From Nageia nagi (Eukaryota; Pinophyta), in contig JBITNC010000001.1 of the NCBI GenBank assembly GCA_050084985.1, positions 197,470,001-197,534,000 of the forward strand: a stretch of DNA of 64,000 nt, written 5' to 3'. The translations under genes and the position numbers were made by a program. Below are positions 1 to 12,059 of this stretch, piece by piece. Numbering within the stretch: the stretch's first letter is position 1; each line of letters begins with the position of its first letter. A model generated the notes under the pieces. The model was given only the letters and a program-made list of their open reading frames with translations, was not told the origin of the DNA and made no database searches.

Positions 1-884
1 ATCTATTTGCACCATCCTCATCAGGAGTTGTAGCTCCCCCAATAGATACCTTAGGTATACCTAAACTCTAGGAATTTGGTAATTAGCTTATGTAGAAAAA
101 GGAAAACTAACTATGACCTTTTGACATAGGGATATAGACTCATGTGGTAGTGCTACAAGTGTAGGTGGCGAGCCTACATGTGTAGCTAAAGGCTCAAGAT
201 GATCAGATAGGAGTCCTTTGAGGAAAGATTGAGACTCTATAGGCTCTTTTGCATGTGATGCATGATTAGAAGCTAAAGAGGCTTTAGGATATAATCACAA
301 TGAAGGATAGCCAACTCCTTCAGTTTGGGCAAACATTGGTAGTGATATCTACTAGTCACTCTAGGTCTAAGAGTAGGACCCAAGACCAATCCATTGGTTA
401 GAATTTCCTATGGGGAACTAGTTTGTGTATCATTGACTTATGTTTATGGACTTTTTTTGGATATATATTTATTATTTATGAAAACATGACTTTTAGATTT
501 TATATGTTTATGTGCTTGATTATTTGCATTCATTACATGTTTATTTGCTTTTTTATTGAAAACTAGAATTGGAATTATGAGAGAAAATGGAATAACATGA
601 TAACACTTTAATTTTAACCAAATAAATATATAAAAATTAGAATTAAATAATTCATTAATTTAGTAACAAAGTTAATCATAAAATACCATATAATGATAAA
701 TAACTTGAGACACGATGATTTTAGCAAACACAATCATACACAAGCCCTATATATTTAAAAATAGTCATAACAATTATCATCGAAATAAAGCAACAACACT
801 GGAATACAATGGCAACACTCGAAAAAGGAGGAAAAGTGAAAACAAAAAAGAAATGGTGTTTAGGAAATGGCCTAATTAATGAAA
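1..884. other. Unassigned left flank of element A
   Basis: No gene is supported here. The first 300 bases read fairly openly on the minus strand but match nothing I know. The rest is AT-rich. It ends where the left LTR of element A begins. The short plus-strand ORF at 809-1021 runs into that LTR and is a chance reading frame. Confidence 0.4.
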
Positions 885-1965
885 TGTTGATCAGTATAAG
901 GCAACCTCAAGGGTTTGTTCTGGTTGTGTTCTCCATTGCCCGCAAAAGTAGGGTCCTTGAAAGAGCAAAAGGTGGTAGGGATGCACTCATATTGATTTCC
1001 TTCTCAATCTCTAGGTTATAGGTTAGTTCCTATCTATTGTGAAGGTTAAAAGTAATAGGAAAGAGATGAAAAGGTTAAAAGTAACATGAAAGAGATGAAC
1101 ACATTAAACTAAAACTATATAGTCCAAGCATTATAACACATGCAACAATCCATTACCAAGATTAAGAATAGTGAACTATCTTACCCTTGGGGTCTTGCAA
1201 TCACAATACATAGCCACAAATTAAGATAACACTTCATACACAACATTCACAAATAGTAACAAATAGCCACATGTTGCAAAGGGCAAAGCATTATTGATTT
1301 GCATTATCATATACAAGAGCATCTTATAGACTTGAAAAAATTTGTTAGAATGTTCAACCTCTTGGAATTACAATAGTCCATTACTTATATATTTACATCC
1401 ATGTTTGGATGGTTATTCATCATTATTACACTCTACTACTCTACTGATTGAAAGTAGTAAAAGAAACTATTCATAAATGTACAATTCCAATCACAACTAT
1501 GTTAAATTACACAATGAATAAGTATAATCAACACCAAGATCTAGGAACTTGATATCTCTAAGCCATTATACTATCAAGATGTAATCATTTTAATTTGTTG
1601 TTGATTGTATTCTCATATTTCTGTAGTTGATTGAAGATGCACTATTTGTAGGCTTGATTGGTATGATCTGGCATTGTATTTTGTCGATAGCTATTTACTT
1701 CTTTGCAACCATTAATGATAAGCAATATAGTTCCTAGTTGCATGGAATAATGAAGGTAATGAATAGTATATCATTGAATTCTAGAGATAAATTGCTACTA
1801 TCATGTGGAAATGAGTCATGGTTGACACACTGATAAATCCTTAAGGGTTAAACACTCATGATCAAGTGGACCTGGGTGTTCCTCCCTATCATTATTCCCC
1901 CTTTTGTATGGTAGGTTCTATCTCTTTTTTATAGGATCTAATGATGGTCAAGCCTCATTTAACAC

Positions 1966-2290
1966 CCATCAATTTTAAGCAAAAGGTGTGATGTCATTAT
2001 TTAAAATTGATGGGCTCTACTTAATTGTCTTCATGAAATATCTCTTGCTGAATGTGGTACTACCCATCACTTACTAACTTAGGACCTACTGATTTTGGAC
2101 AAAAGTTGTGACATCATCACTCAGAATTGGTGGGCTTTGTTTAATTATCCTTCTAAAATATCCCTCACTTAATGATATACATCCCGTTGAATGTCATACC
2201 TTCCATTGAATGTGAGCAAAAAGTATGACATCATTATTCAAAATCAATGAGCTTTATATAGTTATTTTCATGAAATAATTCTCATGGATT
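1966..2290. repeat. Three ~120-bp tandem units inside LTR A
   Basis: Units start near 1966, 2085 and 2205. Each has a left arm like CCCATCAATTTTAAGC, then a GTGAYRTCAT core, then an inverted arm like AAAATTGATGGGCT, then TTAATTRTC and TGAAATAT. The right LTR carries the same array at about 34803-35080 with its third unit shortened. Confidence 0.75.
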
Positions 2291-2525
2291 TTTGGTGTAC
2301 AACAGAGACTTCATCCTAGAAATTGACTAGCTCTACAACATCTCCCGTTGGTGGCTTGTACTAAATCATGATCTTATTTACATTAATTTTTAGAAATTAT
2401 ATACTTCTATAACTCCTAAAAGTTGACTTAGATAATTACTTCCCTAACATATTACAATATTACTCGGACATATTACATTAGTTCTCGAACATGACCTAGA
2501 CAAAATTTCTATAACCTATGACTCT

Positions 2526-2535
2526 CTTTTATATA
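2526..2535 (-). promoter_or_regulatory. TATA box of LTR A
   Basis: The minus strand reads TATATAAAAG followed by AGAGTCAT. The same motif stands in the right LTR at 35313-35322. It is a likely start signal for transcription of element A towards lower coordinates. Confidence 0.5.
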
Positions 2536-2599
2536 CATAGTTATTGAAAAAATAATTAAATTGACTAAGACTAATTCATGGGACTTACTACAACACTCA

Positions 2600-3176
2600 T
2601 TAGATAGCAACAAGACTTTTGAAGTAAAAATGGCTAAGATTGACATACATATAAATAGTACCTAGAATTCATTAGACTTGAACAAATTTTGATAAAAAGG
2701 CTAAGTACATAGAAAAGACTAATATGAAAGGGGAAAAGGAAGCGAGAATTAGAAAATATGTATTGAAATGAATGAAAGAATAAAGAATACTAGAATATTA
2801 CCTTATTCCCAAAGTGTAATTCTAAAAGAATACAATCTTCTAGTAGCTCTTGAGGTCTCTGTCTATCGAAGAATAGAACCCTCTACTTGTTGTTCCCACA
2901 TGCTTGTTTAGAAAAAGCTTTCATAGGAGTCTTAGTTGGTGGAATTAGCTCTACGAGGAGGAAGGGCTAAATCTTCTTATTCAAATATATCAATTCATAA
3001 TAATCAACTTGTGATAAAATAGGAGAAGTTTGTATTTTCATAGTATATGGTTTGAACCCTATTAGCATATTCTCTAGCCTTCTAGCATGTAATAATATTG
3101 CAATTACCTTCTAAGCAAGGTCATTTATTTATTGTAGGTTTGATATTTGTTTCTTAGAAAAACATTATTCTTAAAA
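2600..3176. other. Spacer between ORF3 and left LTR of A
   Basis: This AT-rich stretch holds no supportable gene. It lies after the natural-looking stop of the extra ORF and should contain the polypurine tract and possibly the missing part of the LTR, but I see no clear tract. Confidence 0.4.
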
Positions 3177-6100
3177 TTAAATGGTATTGGCCACCCATGT
3201 AGAAGCACTACCTTCTACATCTTGCTCCTCCCATAATTTAAGAGCTTTCAATTCTATCAAAGAATGAAAAATTTATTAATAAAGTCAATCTTTGTATTGA
3301 GATAGTGTTTATTAATATCCATATTGAATACCAAATTTTGGAGTTCACATATATCCTGAGTTCTCCTTAAAAATATTTTCCTCAGGTAGGGAGTAATAGC
3401 AGCTATATCCCTCTCTTTAAGGGCTCTCAACTAGCTCTATATTCTTTCAAATACTAACCTTGGTATATCTAGAGCTAATTTATGAAGAGTAGTTTGAGTA
3501 ATGAACTATTGGATAGCTTATTCTGCCTAATTTTTCAACAAATGTAATTATGATAAACTTACTAGCTTCTCTCCAATCTGTTCAACTAGGGACTTTCTGA
3601 AGCCTTTTACAATTAGTAGCAGTTTTGTATTATCATCATTGAGCACTTTATTAGTTGCTACTACTTTTTGCAATTCTTCTTCAACTTGCTTGGCCTTTTG
3701 GCCATCTATAACTACAATTTTGAGCTTTAAGATCTTGTATTAGTTTGTTTACCTTATCTAGCTTAGCTTTTCTTTCTGCTAGGCTCTTCTCAAACTTGGA
3801 CTTCTAATTTTCTAGTTTTCTTAGTAAACCTTTATTTTGGTTCTGTAACTCGATAATTGTCTTATCTTTAAGGGAGAAGTCCTTTTTATACTGATCTATC
3901 TTTTTATTTAATTTATCAATCTTATTCTCCATAGTGTGTAGTTTTTTTCTAGCCACAATAGAAGTATTTATAAGCAACCTTGATTAATCTATGGTCGAGA
4001 CACTTTACATATTTACACTTAGAATTATCATGGGAGCAGTATCTAATTGTCCTTTTTTAAAAGGCATTTGGGCTATTTTAATATCTCTCATATTTGTAAT
4101 TTTATTCAAAATTTTGGAGTCTTGCTCTGGAAGCAAAGAGGCTTTATATATAAAAATTTTCTAATCAATGGACTCTACTAATTGTGTTGAAAAAATGCTT
4201 TTAATTTCCTCCTATGAGATTGTAGGAAATGGAATTAAATAATGGTGTGGCATACTTATTGTTGAGGTGGATTCTAGGGTTTATTGTGAGGATTACTCTA
4301 CCTTCTAATTGGTAACTATCTTCTTTTGGTTTCTCCTTTTTAGGAGTCTTATTCGTTGGGTTGGAGTCTTTCTTCTTTTTAAGGTCCTCTGCCTCATCAT
4401 TATGGCCTGATCCACCTCCAAATACTATGGTACCATCTATACCAAGCACACTACCCCCACCTTGCTATATCTAATCCCCTGCTTCTTCCCATGGATCTTA
4501 GCAGATGATGGTGTATGTGTTTTGGGGCCTTTGGGCATCTTTAGCATCTAACATTTATGTTTCCCCCTGTAATGGCCTTTGGTATCTCTTAAGTGATCTT
4601 TGAATATGGGGGTGTACTCTTAGGTACCTGAGACTGTGTAGTCTAAGGCTTCTTTGTAGGTTTCTCTTCCTTCTCTAGGGCTTGTTGTGATTGTGTTAAA
4701 GTTTGAATTCTCCTTCTCTTCTTTAGAGAGGACTCTCATGAAGTAGCAGCTATCTTCAGGTGATCTAGTTTCTTTTTCTTCACCAATTAACTTGAACTAG
4801 ATGGTTCTCCAAACTCTCTTCCTTTTATCCTTTTTATTGATTTCCATCAAAAATTAGGTGGAAGAGGTTGACCTATTTCTGGTAGAGGGTCTTGTGTATA
4901 TTGGGTTTCCTAGTACTTATCATAACTAAATTCACAAAATAATTATTTTTCAATGTGGTGGATTTTAGTGGTGTATTCAAATCTAAACTTGGTGAAATAA
5001 TGAATTTTATTGGATCCCTAGCTCAATTTATCTATCAACTGAGTTAACACCTCTAGGTTTAGGGCAAAATCTTATCATATGACCTCCTAGTTTCTATATT
5101 TTTTGATCCCCTCAAGGGTCAACTAGGCCTTATTCAAGGTTCCAAATTCCCACTTAAGGTACACCTGAGCTTCCTACTCAGTCTGATTTACAAAATATTC
5201 CACATGAGGTATGTGCTCATGGAATAAAGTTGGGTAATTTTTGCTGGAACTTATCATTTTTTTTATTTCCCTTGGGGGGTCATACATCCATGGTGCATCC
5301 ACCATTTACAACTTTAAATTATGTACAATGAAATCTACTGTACTATCTCTTTACAACCTATTTCTAGCAAAGTAAACTTTTTTGTAGTTGTCGGTATATT
5401 TACAATGGGTTTGAAATTACCTTTGAACCCATACTTAGTCTCTATAGCACTCATCTTCCTACCCATCTCTATAGAATACAATTGTGTCATTACAAACTTA
5501 GGCACAAAAAAAGGCTTTTCAAAATATCCATACCTTATAATCATAGTACAGTCCTTAAGAAAATACTAGTCACCTATCATGTTTCCTCCTTGTAGCTCCC
5601 AAATGGTGCTCTAGCATAGCCTATTGGGAAGCTTCCCTATTAAAATCACCACCATCAATGTATAAAACTTGTTCATAAACTCATAGTATGACCCATGAAA
5701 CTTGGTCAATACTAGGACTCTTAAGTCAATTAGTGCAAGGCCAGTGGTCAAGGTATCTTTTCAACTTGTATTCCTACTTTCACAAATTTCTTAAGGTTTT
5801 GATATACCAAGAGCCACCAAAGATAAGAAGAATGTATGAAATCTAATTTCTCAATTTTAAAAATATTTCTTCCTATCTCATTTGAGATAAAAGTATAGAA
5901 GTTGTAGCAAATATCTACCTCTATGATATTGTAAGCCATCCTCATCATGGCTTTGTTTGCTTCAATTTGAGTTTTCTTTTCAAGAATGACCACCAATGCT
6001 TGCAATACTTTTCTATATCATGACTTCTCAAAAAAGGTGATGTTATAATTCTGCATGAGCTTTGTGCATCTCCCCTCATACCTCTCATCAATCCAATTCA

Positions 6101-6620
6101 GCATTTCATCCTCATTCTTATAAAAATCATTCCTTTCATGTTTAACGTCAATCTGCTTTTTGACATGAAAGGTCCAATCAATTAGGATTTCAAATGCTTA
6201 AACTATAGAATCAGAAGAGTAATCCAACACCAATTCAGGTTTAGACTCAGATTTTCCTTCTTGTTGCTAATCTTTAAAAACTACGATCTCATAACCTTTT
6301 TCGCTTTACCTAAGTGCAATAGCATATAGCAACTTAGGACATGTGAATAATTCATAGGGCACATAATAGGCTAGGCCCTGGTTAATCATCACATCTATTT
6401 TGGATTAAGCAAAAGACTTCCCTTTACCTGTAACCTCAGGCTTCAGGTGTTGTAATAAGATTTGTATAGGATTAGCATGCTAGGTAGCCATGTGATTAAT
6501 CACCCCCGTCTCCATCCAATTGATGCTAGGAGCATTTTCTAACTATTCATTTTGGATTGCAATTAGATTAGCATTTACCCCTTCATGTTCAACATTAGTT
6601 GTTGGTTTAGTTATCATCAT
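3177..6620 (-). pseudogene. Extra ORF (ORF3) of element A, after integrase; unknown function, coiled-coil C-terminus
   Basis: This is a decayed but clearly coding stretch of about 1,147 codons in the position where some plant gypsy elements carry an env-like ORF. A start ATG lies at 6620-6618 (MMITKPTTNVEHEGV), and the frame ends at TAA 3179-3177 after STWVANTI. A handful of stops and frame changes break it. Recognisable open blocks are 6005-5748 (EVDICYNFYTFISNEIGRNI), 5544-5335 (KYGFKGNFKPI, LLEIGCKEIVQ) and 4449-4201 (GTIVFGGGSG, then a Lys/Glu-rich stretch). From about 3960 to 3300 the product is Lys/Glu/Leu-rich with heptad-like spacing (ENKIDKLNKKIDQYKKDF), suggesting a coiled coil. I see no signal peptide, no strong membrane segment and no catalytic motif. 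I do not recognise the family. A retrovirus-like envelope is not supported. Confidence 0.7.
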
Positions 6621-7160
6621 GGTGTTTGCAATCTTTTTTGTGCCATAGGTTTACATTAATAACTTGAAACCTTATTTTGTAAAGCTCCACAACTCCTTCC
6701 CTCCTTGCTCAATCTACTCTGTAGGCTCTACACTCTGGTTTCTTCAAAAACTTATGCTCTAAAATGGCTAACTATAGAATAAGAAGGTTGGGGAATATGT
6801 TTTATTCACCTAAGGTTTGTGATTGATATCTATTAATGATAGTTAATGCTAGGGAGTAACAAGGTTCACAAATTGTATGGATTGGTGGATGGTAGGTGGG
6901 AATGGATTAACTTGGAGTGCACCAAATTCAAACTGAGAGATAAGATACAATGATTAGAAGATTTGAAGAAATCCTCTCCTTAAATGTTGTCTTTTTGATT
7001 GACAATTGTTAGCACATAAGTTCAACTTCACACCATGCCTAGTTAATGCTTCACATTAAGGACTACCTACCTCCTTGGGGAATATGTTTAAACTAAAGGA
7101 ATATACAAAAATAAATATAACTTTTTATAAAAATCTTTATACACTATACAATTTTCAAGG
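6621..7160. other. Spacer between integrase and ORF3 of element A
   Basis: No open frame of note lies here. On the minus strand it includes the purine-rich run CCCCAAGGAGGTAGG near 7081, which could be a central purine tract, as in some large gypsy elements. That reading is speculative. Confidence 0.3.
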
Positions 7161-8270
7161 GGTATTATGAAATCACTCTATCACCCAGTAATATTTCACA
7201 TAGATCTCATTAATTGGGATAGGCAATTCATAACACCTGATGATGTCTTACAATTTGAATGCATTATTTTGAATGTCTTGAGTGACGATATAGGGCCCAC
7301 TCCATAGGGATTCAAATTTATGATGTCTCTCAATATTTGGTCTTTCTTCATCTAATTTAAGGACAATATCTCCTACTTCAAACTTAACTCAGGAAGACTT
7401 CTTCTTATCAAACCATTTCTTGACTATCTGTTGATGATGTTGGAAAGACTCATATGCTTTGTTTTAGTGTTCTTCTAACTTAAGGAGTTGATTAAACCTT
7501 GCTTGTATTGGTTCAAAGTCATAATCTTCTAGTTCTTATAGAACTTTTAATATAGGTAACTCAAGATGAATTGGCAATATAGGTCTTTTACCATATAGTA
7601 ATGCATATGAGGATGTCTTAATAGTTGATTTGATATTGATCCTATTTGCCCATAATGCATAGTCAACTATGTATGCCATTATCTAAGATCCCTTTAATTA
7701 TTATTTTGATGATCTGAGTTAGGTTCTTATTTATTGACTCAAATAACCCATTCCACTATGGGTAATAATTTGAAGAGAACATCCAATAGATCCCATACTT
7801 AGCAAAAAAAATCTAACAAATTAGCTCCAATGAATGCAAGACCATTATCTGAGACAACAGTCTTTGGGATACCAAAATGAGTGATTATTCTTTTGATAAT
7901 TTCCATTACCATATCTTGATATTTAGTTTTGCATGGCATAATTTCTAACCATCTTGTAAAGTAATATGTTACAGTCAAGATAAACTTATGGCTTGCTTAG
8001 GAATTAGGATTTATAACACCAATGAAATTTAGATCCCATTATTGAAAAGGTTCCTCGACCACCATGGGTTTAAGAGGCATAGGTGTTTGTCTTCTTTTTT
8101 CCACAAATCTATTGCATTTATCACACTCTTGGGCTATCTTGAATTAATCCTAAAATATGGTAGGCTAATAATACCCAGCTTGTAATATGTTTGCTACACT
8201 AGTTGGTCTACTATAATGTCCTATAGAGAATCCATAATAAAATTCATGCAATATTCTTCAAGCTTCATCA
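7160..8270 (-). pseudogene. Element A integrase
   Basis: This is the DDE integrase that inserts element cDNA into the genome. From right to left on the minus strand it shows a degenerate HHCC zinc region (IGHYSRPTSVANILQAGYY, then CDKCNRF), a first catalytic Asp in WDLNFIG, and a second in HFGIPKTVVSDNGLAFIG near 7900-7850. A C-terminal GDIVLKLDEERP block follows, ending ESLWSGPYI near 7290. Several in-frame stops inactivate it. The spacing and order fit a normal gypsy integrase. It follows RT directly and precedes the extra ORF. Confidence 0.8.
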
Positions 8271-8439
8271 TAAGATACACATCTTAATAGGATTTGATCA
8301 ATGTTTTTTTCTATAAATATGATTATCTATCATCACAAATTTTAAAGCTTGCATCTTGAATCTCCTTCTATGAAATCTATATAGAGATTTAGGATATTTA
8401 CGAGTCTAAAAATAAAAAATAATTTATTTTATCCAATCA

Positions 8440-9219
8440 TTTTCTTCATTAATATATTGTTCATCCTCTATGATAACAATCATGTGTGAAGATTTTGTTA
8501 TATTTCATAAAGATCCCTACCTCTAATAAGCTTGGTTGGTTTAATATCTACATCATATTCAATTATCTTAGTAATCCAACTAGCTTCTCTTTCATCCAAT
8601 TCTCCTTGAATGATAGTTTCTCACATCATAATAAATATTAAATACAAGGATCTTATTATGGGACACATAATGCTTAAATTTTTTAAATTCTTTCATTATA
8701 AAAAATACTTATTTTTTAATAAATGAATACCTTTTTTGATGTTGATGTAGTGTATGGCTGTAAAATTTGATTTTTTTAATACAAGAGCTTCTATTATGGC
8801 CTTTTTAATATCCTAAAAACTTTCTTTGCTTCTTATGACCAAGAAAATACATCTTTCTTCAACATTGCAGTAATTGGAGATATAATTTTTGAAAAATCAT
8901 TGATGAATTTTCTAACAAAATTGATTTGGCCAAAGAAGGATTGCAAGGCTTTCTTGTTGAAAGGGAATGGTAATGCTTCAATAGCTTTCACTCTATCTAA
9001 ATTAATTGCCAATCCCTTTTTTGAGATAATATATCCAAGTAATTTTTCTTGATTAACCATAAAAATAAACTTTTTGAGATTGATTGAAATCTCAAACTCT
9101 ACATATTTTTCAAAAACTTGCTTGAGATGTTCCAAATGATCTTTTCTACTCTTAAAAAATATTATGATATCATCTAGGTAAACTAGAATAATTTATTTAT
9201 CATATTACCAAATGCATGA
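8440..9219 (-). pseudogene. Element A RT C-terminal part and tether (split by element B)
   Basis: This holds the second half of A's reverse transcriptase. The catalytic box VYLDDI reads on the minus strand around 9175-9160, followed by the open block 9135-8833 with KLLGYIISKKGLAI and LQSFFGQINFVRKF, typical gypsy RT thumb motifs. Further left, at about 8620-8520, the motif SWITKIIEYDVDIKPTKLIR marks the tether region, where the classical RNase H is poorly preserved. The frame ends abruptly at 9220, where element B is inserted; the first half resumes at 15422. Confidence 0.85.
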
Positions 9220-9224
9220 TCAAT

Positions 9225-9959
9225 TGATCTCTAATCATCAAATGCTTATAGCATACTCGGATCCTCAGTTACAAATTCAAATAAAAATAGTTAACCATTA
9301 TGAGATCATACATAATTGCATATAAATTTGAAAATTGCATAATGTAAATCACAAAACTAGCAATCTCCAACACACAATAAGATCAACACATTGATTTAAC
9401 TTAGTTCATCCAATGTGGGCTAATCCAGCATGGAATTGGAGCCTTCTCTTCTCATTTTCTATAGATATTATAATATTACATGCATAAAAAAATACTATCA
9501 ACACAATGGCAATACACTCTCCTACAATTACTACAATCTCTTACAGTAAGAAAAAATTTACAATATCATAACTACAAAAATTTGAAATGAATCTTAACCT
9601 TCCTTCAAATCCTACAATCCTAAAATCTACAAACTATCAAAACTTTCATTAAAGAAACAAGGGGGGTGGCATGCTCTTTAATAAGCCTTGAATTACCTCA
9701 GAAATACCTTCTTGACATCAGTTATGGAACCTAAAATAGTTTCTCTACCCAACAAATAAACATCCCTTCGACTCCCATTGTTGACTCATCAAATTGTATA
9801 TCAATGATGGCCTAGAATTAGATTTTTGCATGTAGCTGGTGGCCTAAAATTGAATGCTGATCAACTCCATATTTTGGTCTTCAGTCTATATCCAAACATA
9901 AGTACCTCTAAAATGAGTACTACTAAAAAAGATAACTTGACATGATCCAATTTGGATCA
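9225..9959 (-). repeat. 3' LTR of element B
   Basis: This 735-bp repeat matches 14684-15416, with terminal TGATC...GATCA. By eye the first 100 aligned bases differ at about 11 places, mostly transitions, so the insertion is old. Confidence 0.92.
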
Positions 9960-9971
9960 CACCTCCCTAAT
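9960..9971 (-). other. Polypurine tract of element B
   Basis: The minus strand reads ATTAGGGAGGTG directly before the 3' LTR. This is the expected plus-strand cDNA priming site. Confidence 0.7.
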
Positions 9972-10430
9972 AAGAAAGCATTTGGTCTCAAAAATGCATA
10001 GATAAGGATACAACTCCCCAACTCTATACCTTTCCATCCACTTGATTTTATTAAGCTTCTTTCCTTTTAACCCAACCAACCACAGCTCTATTTCACCTCT
10101 TCTTCTAGCATGAACCTTCTTTTCCAATATGGTGTCCTTTTTGAGTTCATCCATAGTGTTAGGAGCTAAGTCATCAATATATGATAAAATATGATCTGAA
10201 CTTGCACCATCTTTAGTCAACATAGATGGCTTATACAATTTTAAATGCTCAACATTTATAACTAAATAAATGTTCACATATTCCAATAGATTCAATCTAA
10301 AAGCATTCTCACTTACTTTTTCCATAATCTAAAATGGTCCATACCTTATAGGTTTCAACTTCTTGGCTGGTCCTTGCAACCTCTCCTTTCTAAGATGCAA
10401 CCAAACATAATCTTTCACATAAAATTTATG
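9972..10430 (-). pseudogene. Element B integrase C-terminal and chromodomain-like region
   Basis: The open block 10325-9957 (which runs into the LTR edge) begins MEKVSENAFRLNLLE and contains VINVEHLKLYKPS, the usual integrase tail of plant chromoviruses. A decayed chromodomain-like segment (ELWLVGLKGKKLNKIKWMER) follows. Upstream, 10430-10330 reads as the GPYK-type linker. It would direct integration site choice in an intact element. The call rests on position and on the VNVEHLK-type motif. Confidence 0.65.
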
Positions 10431-10559
10431 GTCAACTCTATGTTTATCATGTCTTATCTTGTACTTAGCTTGGCTTGTCTCAAGTTGCTCTTAAACTTTC
10501 AAATGAATTTATCTAATCTTTTAAACAAATTTTTTAGCTTGCTTTTCCTCTTTTCTTAA

Positions 10560-11358
10560 GTGAATTCTATTCATTCTTTTACTGCCCAAACACACAATCA
10601 AAAGGTGAAAGTGGTAAATAACCAAAACAAGTCTCAAAATGACTCTTATTAATGGAGGAATGAATTGTCTTATTATATGCATGTTGGATATATATAAGAT
10701 GTTCATTCCAAGACTTAGGATGTTTGCCACAATAACCCTTCAAGAGATGAACTACTATCTTATTCACCACCTTAGTTTGTCCATCCATTTGAGGATGAAA
10801 GGCAATACTCTTCAACTTTGTATCCATCTTTTCTCATAAATATATCCAAAACTTGCCCAAAAATCTATTATCTCTATCTAAAACAATGGAATTAGGCAAT
10901 CCAAAATGAACCCAAACATGAGAAAAGAATAAATTTATAGCATCTTGTCCTATTATAATTTTTTTACATGGAATCAAAACACATATCTTACTAAATCTAT
11001 CTACAATAAAAATAAAGTCATGACCCTTCTTAGTCATAGGCAATCCTTCCACAAAATCCATTGAGATACACTCCCATGGACATGAAGGCACTAGAAGTGA
11101 TTGATACAAAACTAATTTTCTATTACTTGGCTTGATAGTGCAACATAAAAAACACCCCCTTATGTACTTGGCAACTTGATCTTGCATCTTTATCCAATAT
11201 ACATACCTTTGCAAATTGTATAATATTTTTTCAACCCCAAAATGTCCTACAATCTTTGAAGTATGTGCTTCTCTAATCAGTCCAATCCTTTCATCTACAA
11301 GGATGCATAATGCATTAAAATGATAAATAAATCCATTTTGCAAATGAAATTCATCCAA
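10560..11358 (-). pseudogene. Element B integrase core
   Basis: The open block 11358-10834 shows the zinc region (HTSKIVGHFGVEKILYNLQ and CFLCCTIK) and the catalytic centre (CISMDFVEGLPMTKKGHDFI and FGLPNSIVLDRDNRF). A second block, 10827-10579, continues out of frame with SIAFHPQMDGQTKVVNK and the catalytic Glu region replaced by Val (TKVVNK where TERVNR-like is usual). The frameshift near 10830 and the altered Glu make it inactive. Confidence 0.85.
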
Positions 11359-11418
11359 ACCCTCATACTTGGACCTATATGAAGATAACTACTCATACAC
11401 TTCTCTAAAGTATGGATC

Positions 11419-11935
11419 CTACACATATACCTCTAAAAATGACTCAGACAGAAAAGGAAGAAATTTATGAACAAAGAGAGAACTTATTAGACCATGTTTG
11501 CATATCGCTAGCACCCCAAATACAGTACTACTCGCTGCTGATGACATGAAATATGTAGTTACAAGTTTCCTAGAAATCATGTCAATAACTTTATTATATG
11601 TTCCTTTCTTATACTTGATCACTAGATGAAATTGTTGCAAAAAACTCATCCATCTATAGTGTCTAGTTTGTTGCAATTTTGATTGAGTTTGTAAATACTT
11701 TAATGGTTGATGATTAGTATGAATGATTGTTTCTTTTTCCATTAAGTAATGTTTTTATTTTTTAAAAGCTTGAACCAATGCATACATTTCTTATCATAGG
11801 TAGGATAATTCAAAATAGCCTCACTAAACTTTTTAGAATAATAGCAAATTAGTTTACCTTCTTGCATCAAAATAGTTCCTATGGCATAGTCACTTGCATC
11901 AATATCCACTTCAAATGGTTTCTACAAATCAAGAA
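11419..11935 (-). pseudogene. Element B RNase H
   Basis: The open block 11742-11419 carries TIIHTNHQPLKYLQ and QQFHLVIKYKKGTYN, the classical gypsy RNase H tail (TDHKSLKYL- and GKxNxVADALSR-like). The usual Asp of the TDH motif is Asn (TNH) and the ADALSR motif is decayed (DMISRK). Upstream sequence to about 11935 holds the first part (FEVDIDASDYAIG-like, readable through stops). Confidence 0.8.
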
Positions 11936-12059
11936 GTGCTAGCATAGATGCAATAATAATATTTTGCTTAAAAGTGTCAAAAGATATTTGTTATTGTTTC
12001 TTCCATAGAAAAACTTGCCTCTTACCGGTTATATCATGTAAAGGTGAAGCAATATGAGA

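Larger units (their letters stand above)
885..2599 (-). repeat. Left (3') LTR of element A
   Basis: The sequence is alignable through most of its length with 33714-35389. It begins TGTTGATCAG; the right copy starts TATTGATCAA. Similarity stops near 2599. No purine tract lies just inside that point, and the TATA box is only about 65 bp away, so the true inner edge may lie further right, with the right copy truncated. Confidence 0.8.

Noticed and set aside
3177-6620. Retrovirus-like envelope gene in element A
   Set aside because: The position fits, but I see no signal peptide, no strong membrane segments and no cleavage-site pattern; the C-terminal part is a soluble-looking coiled coil.
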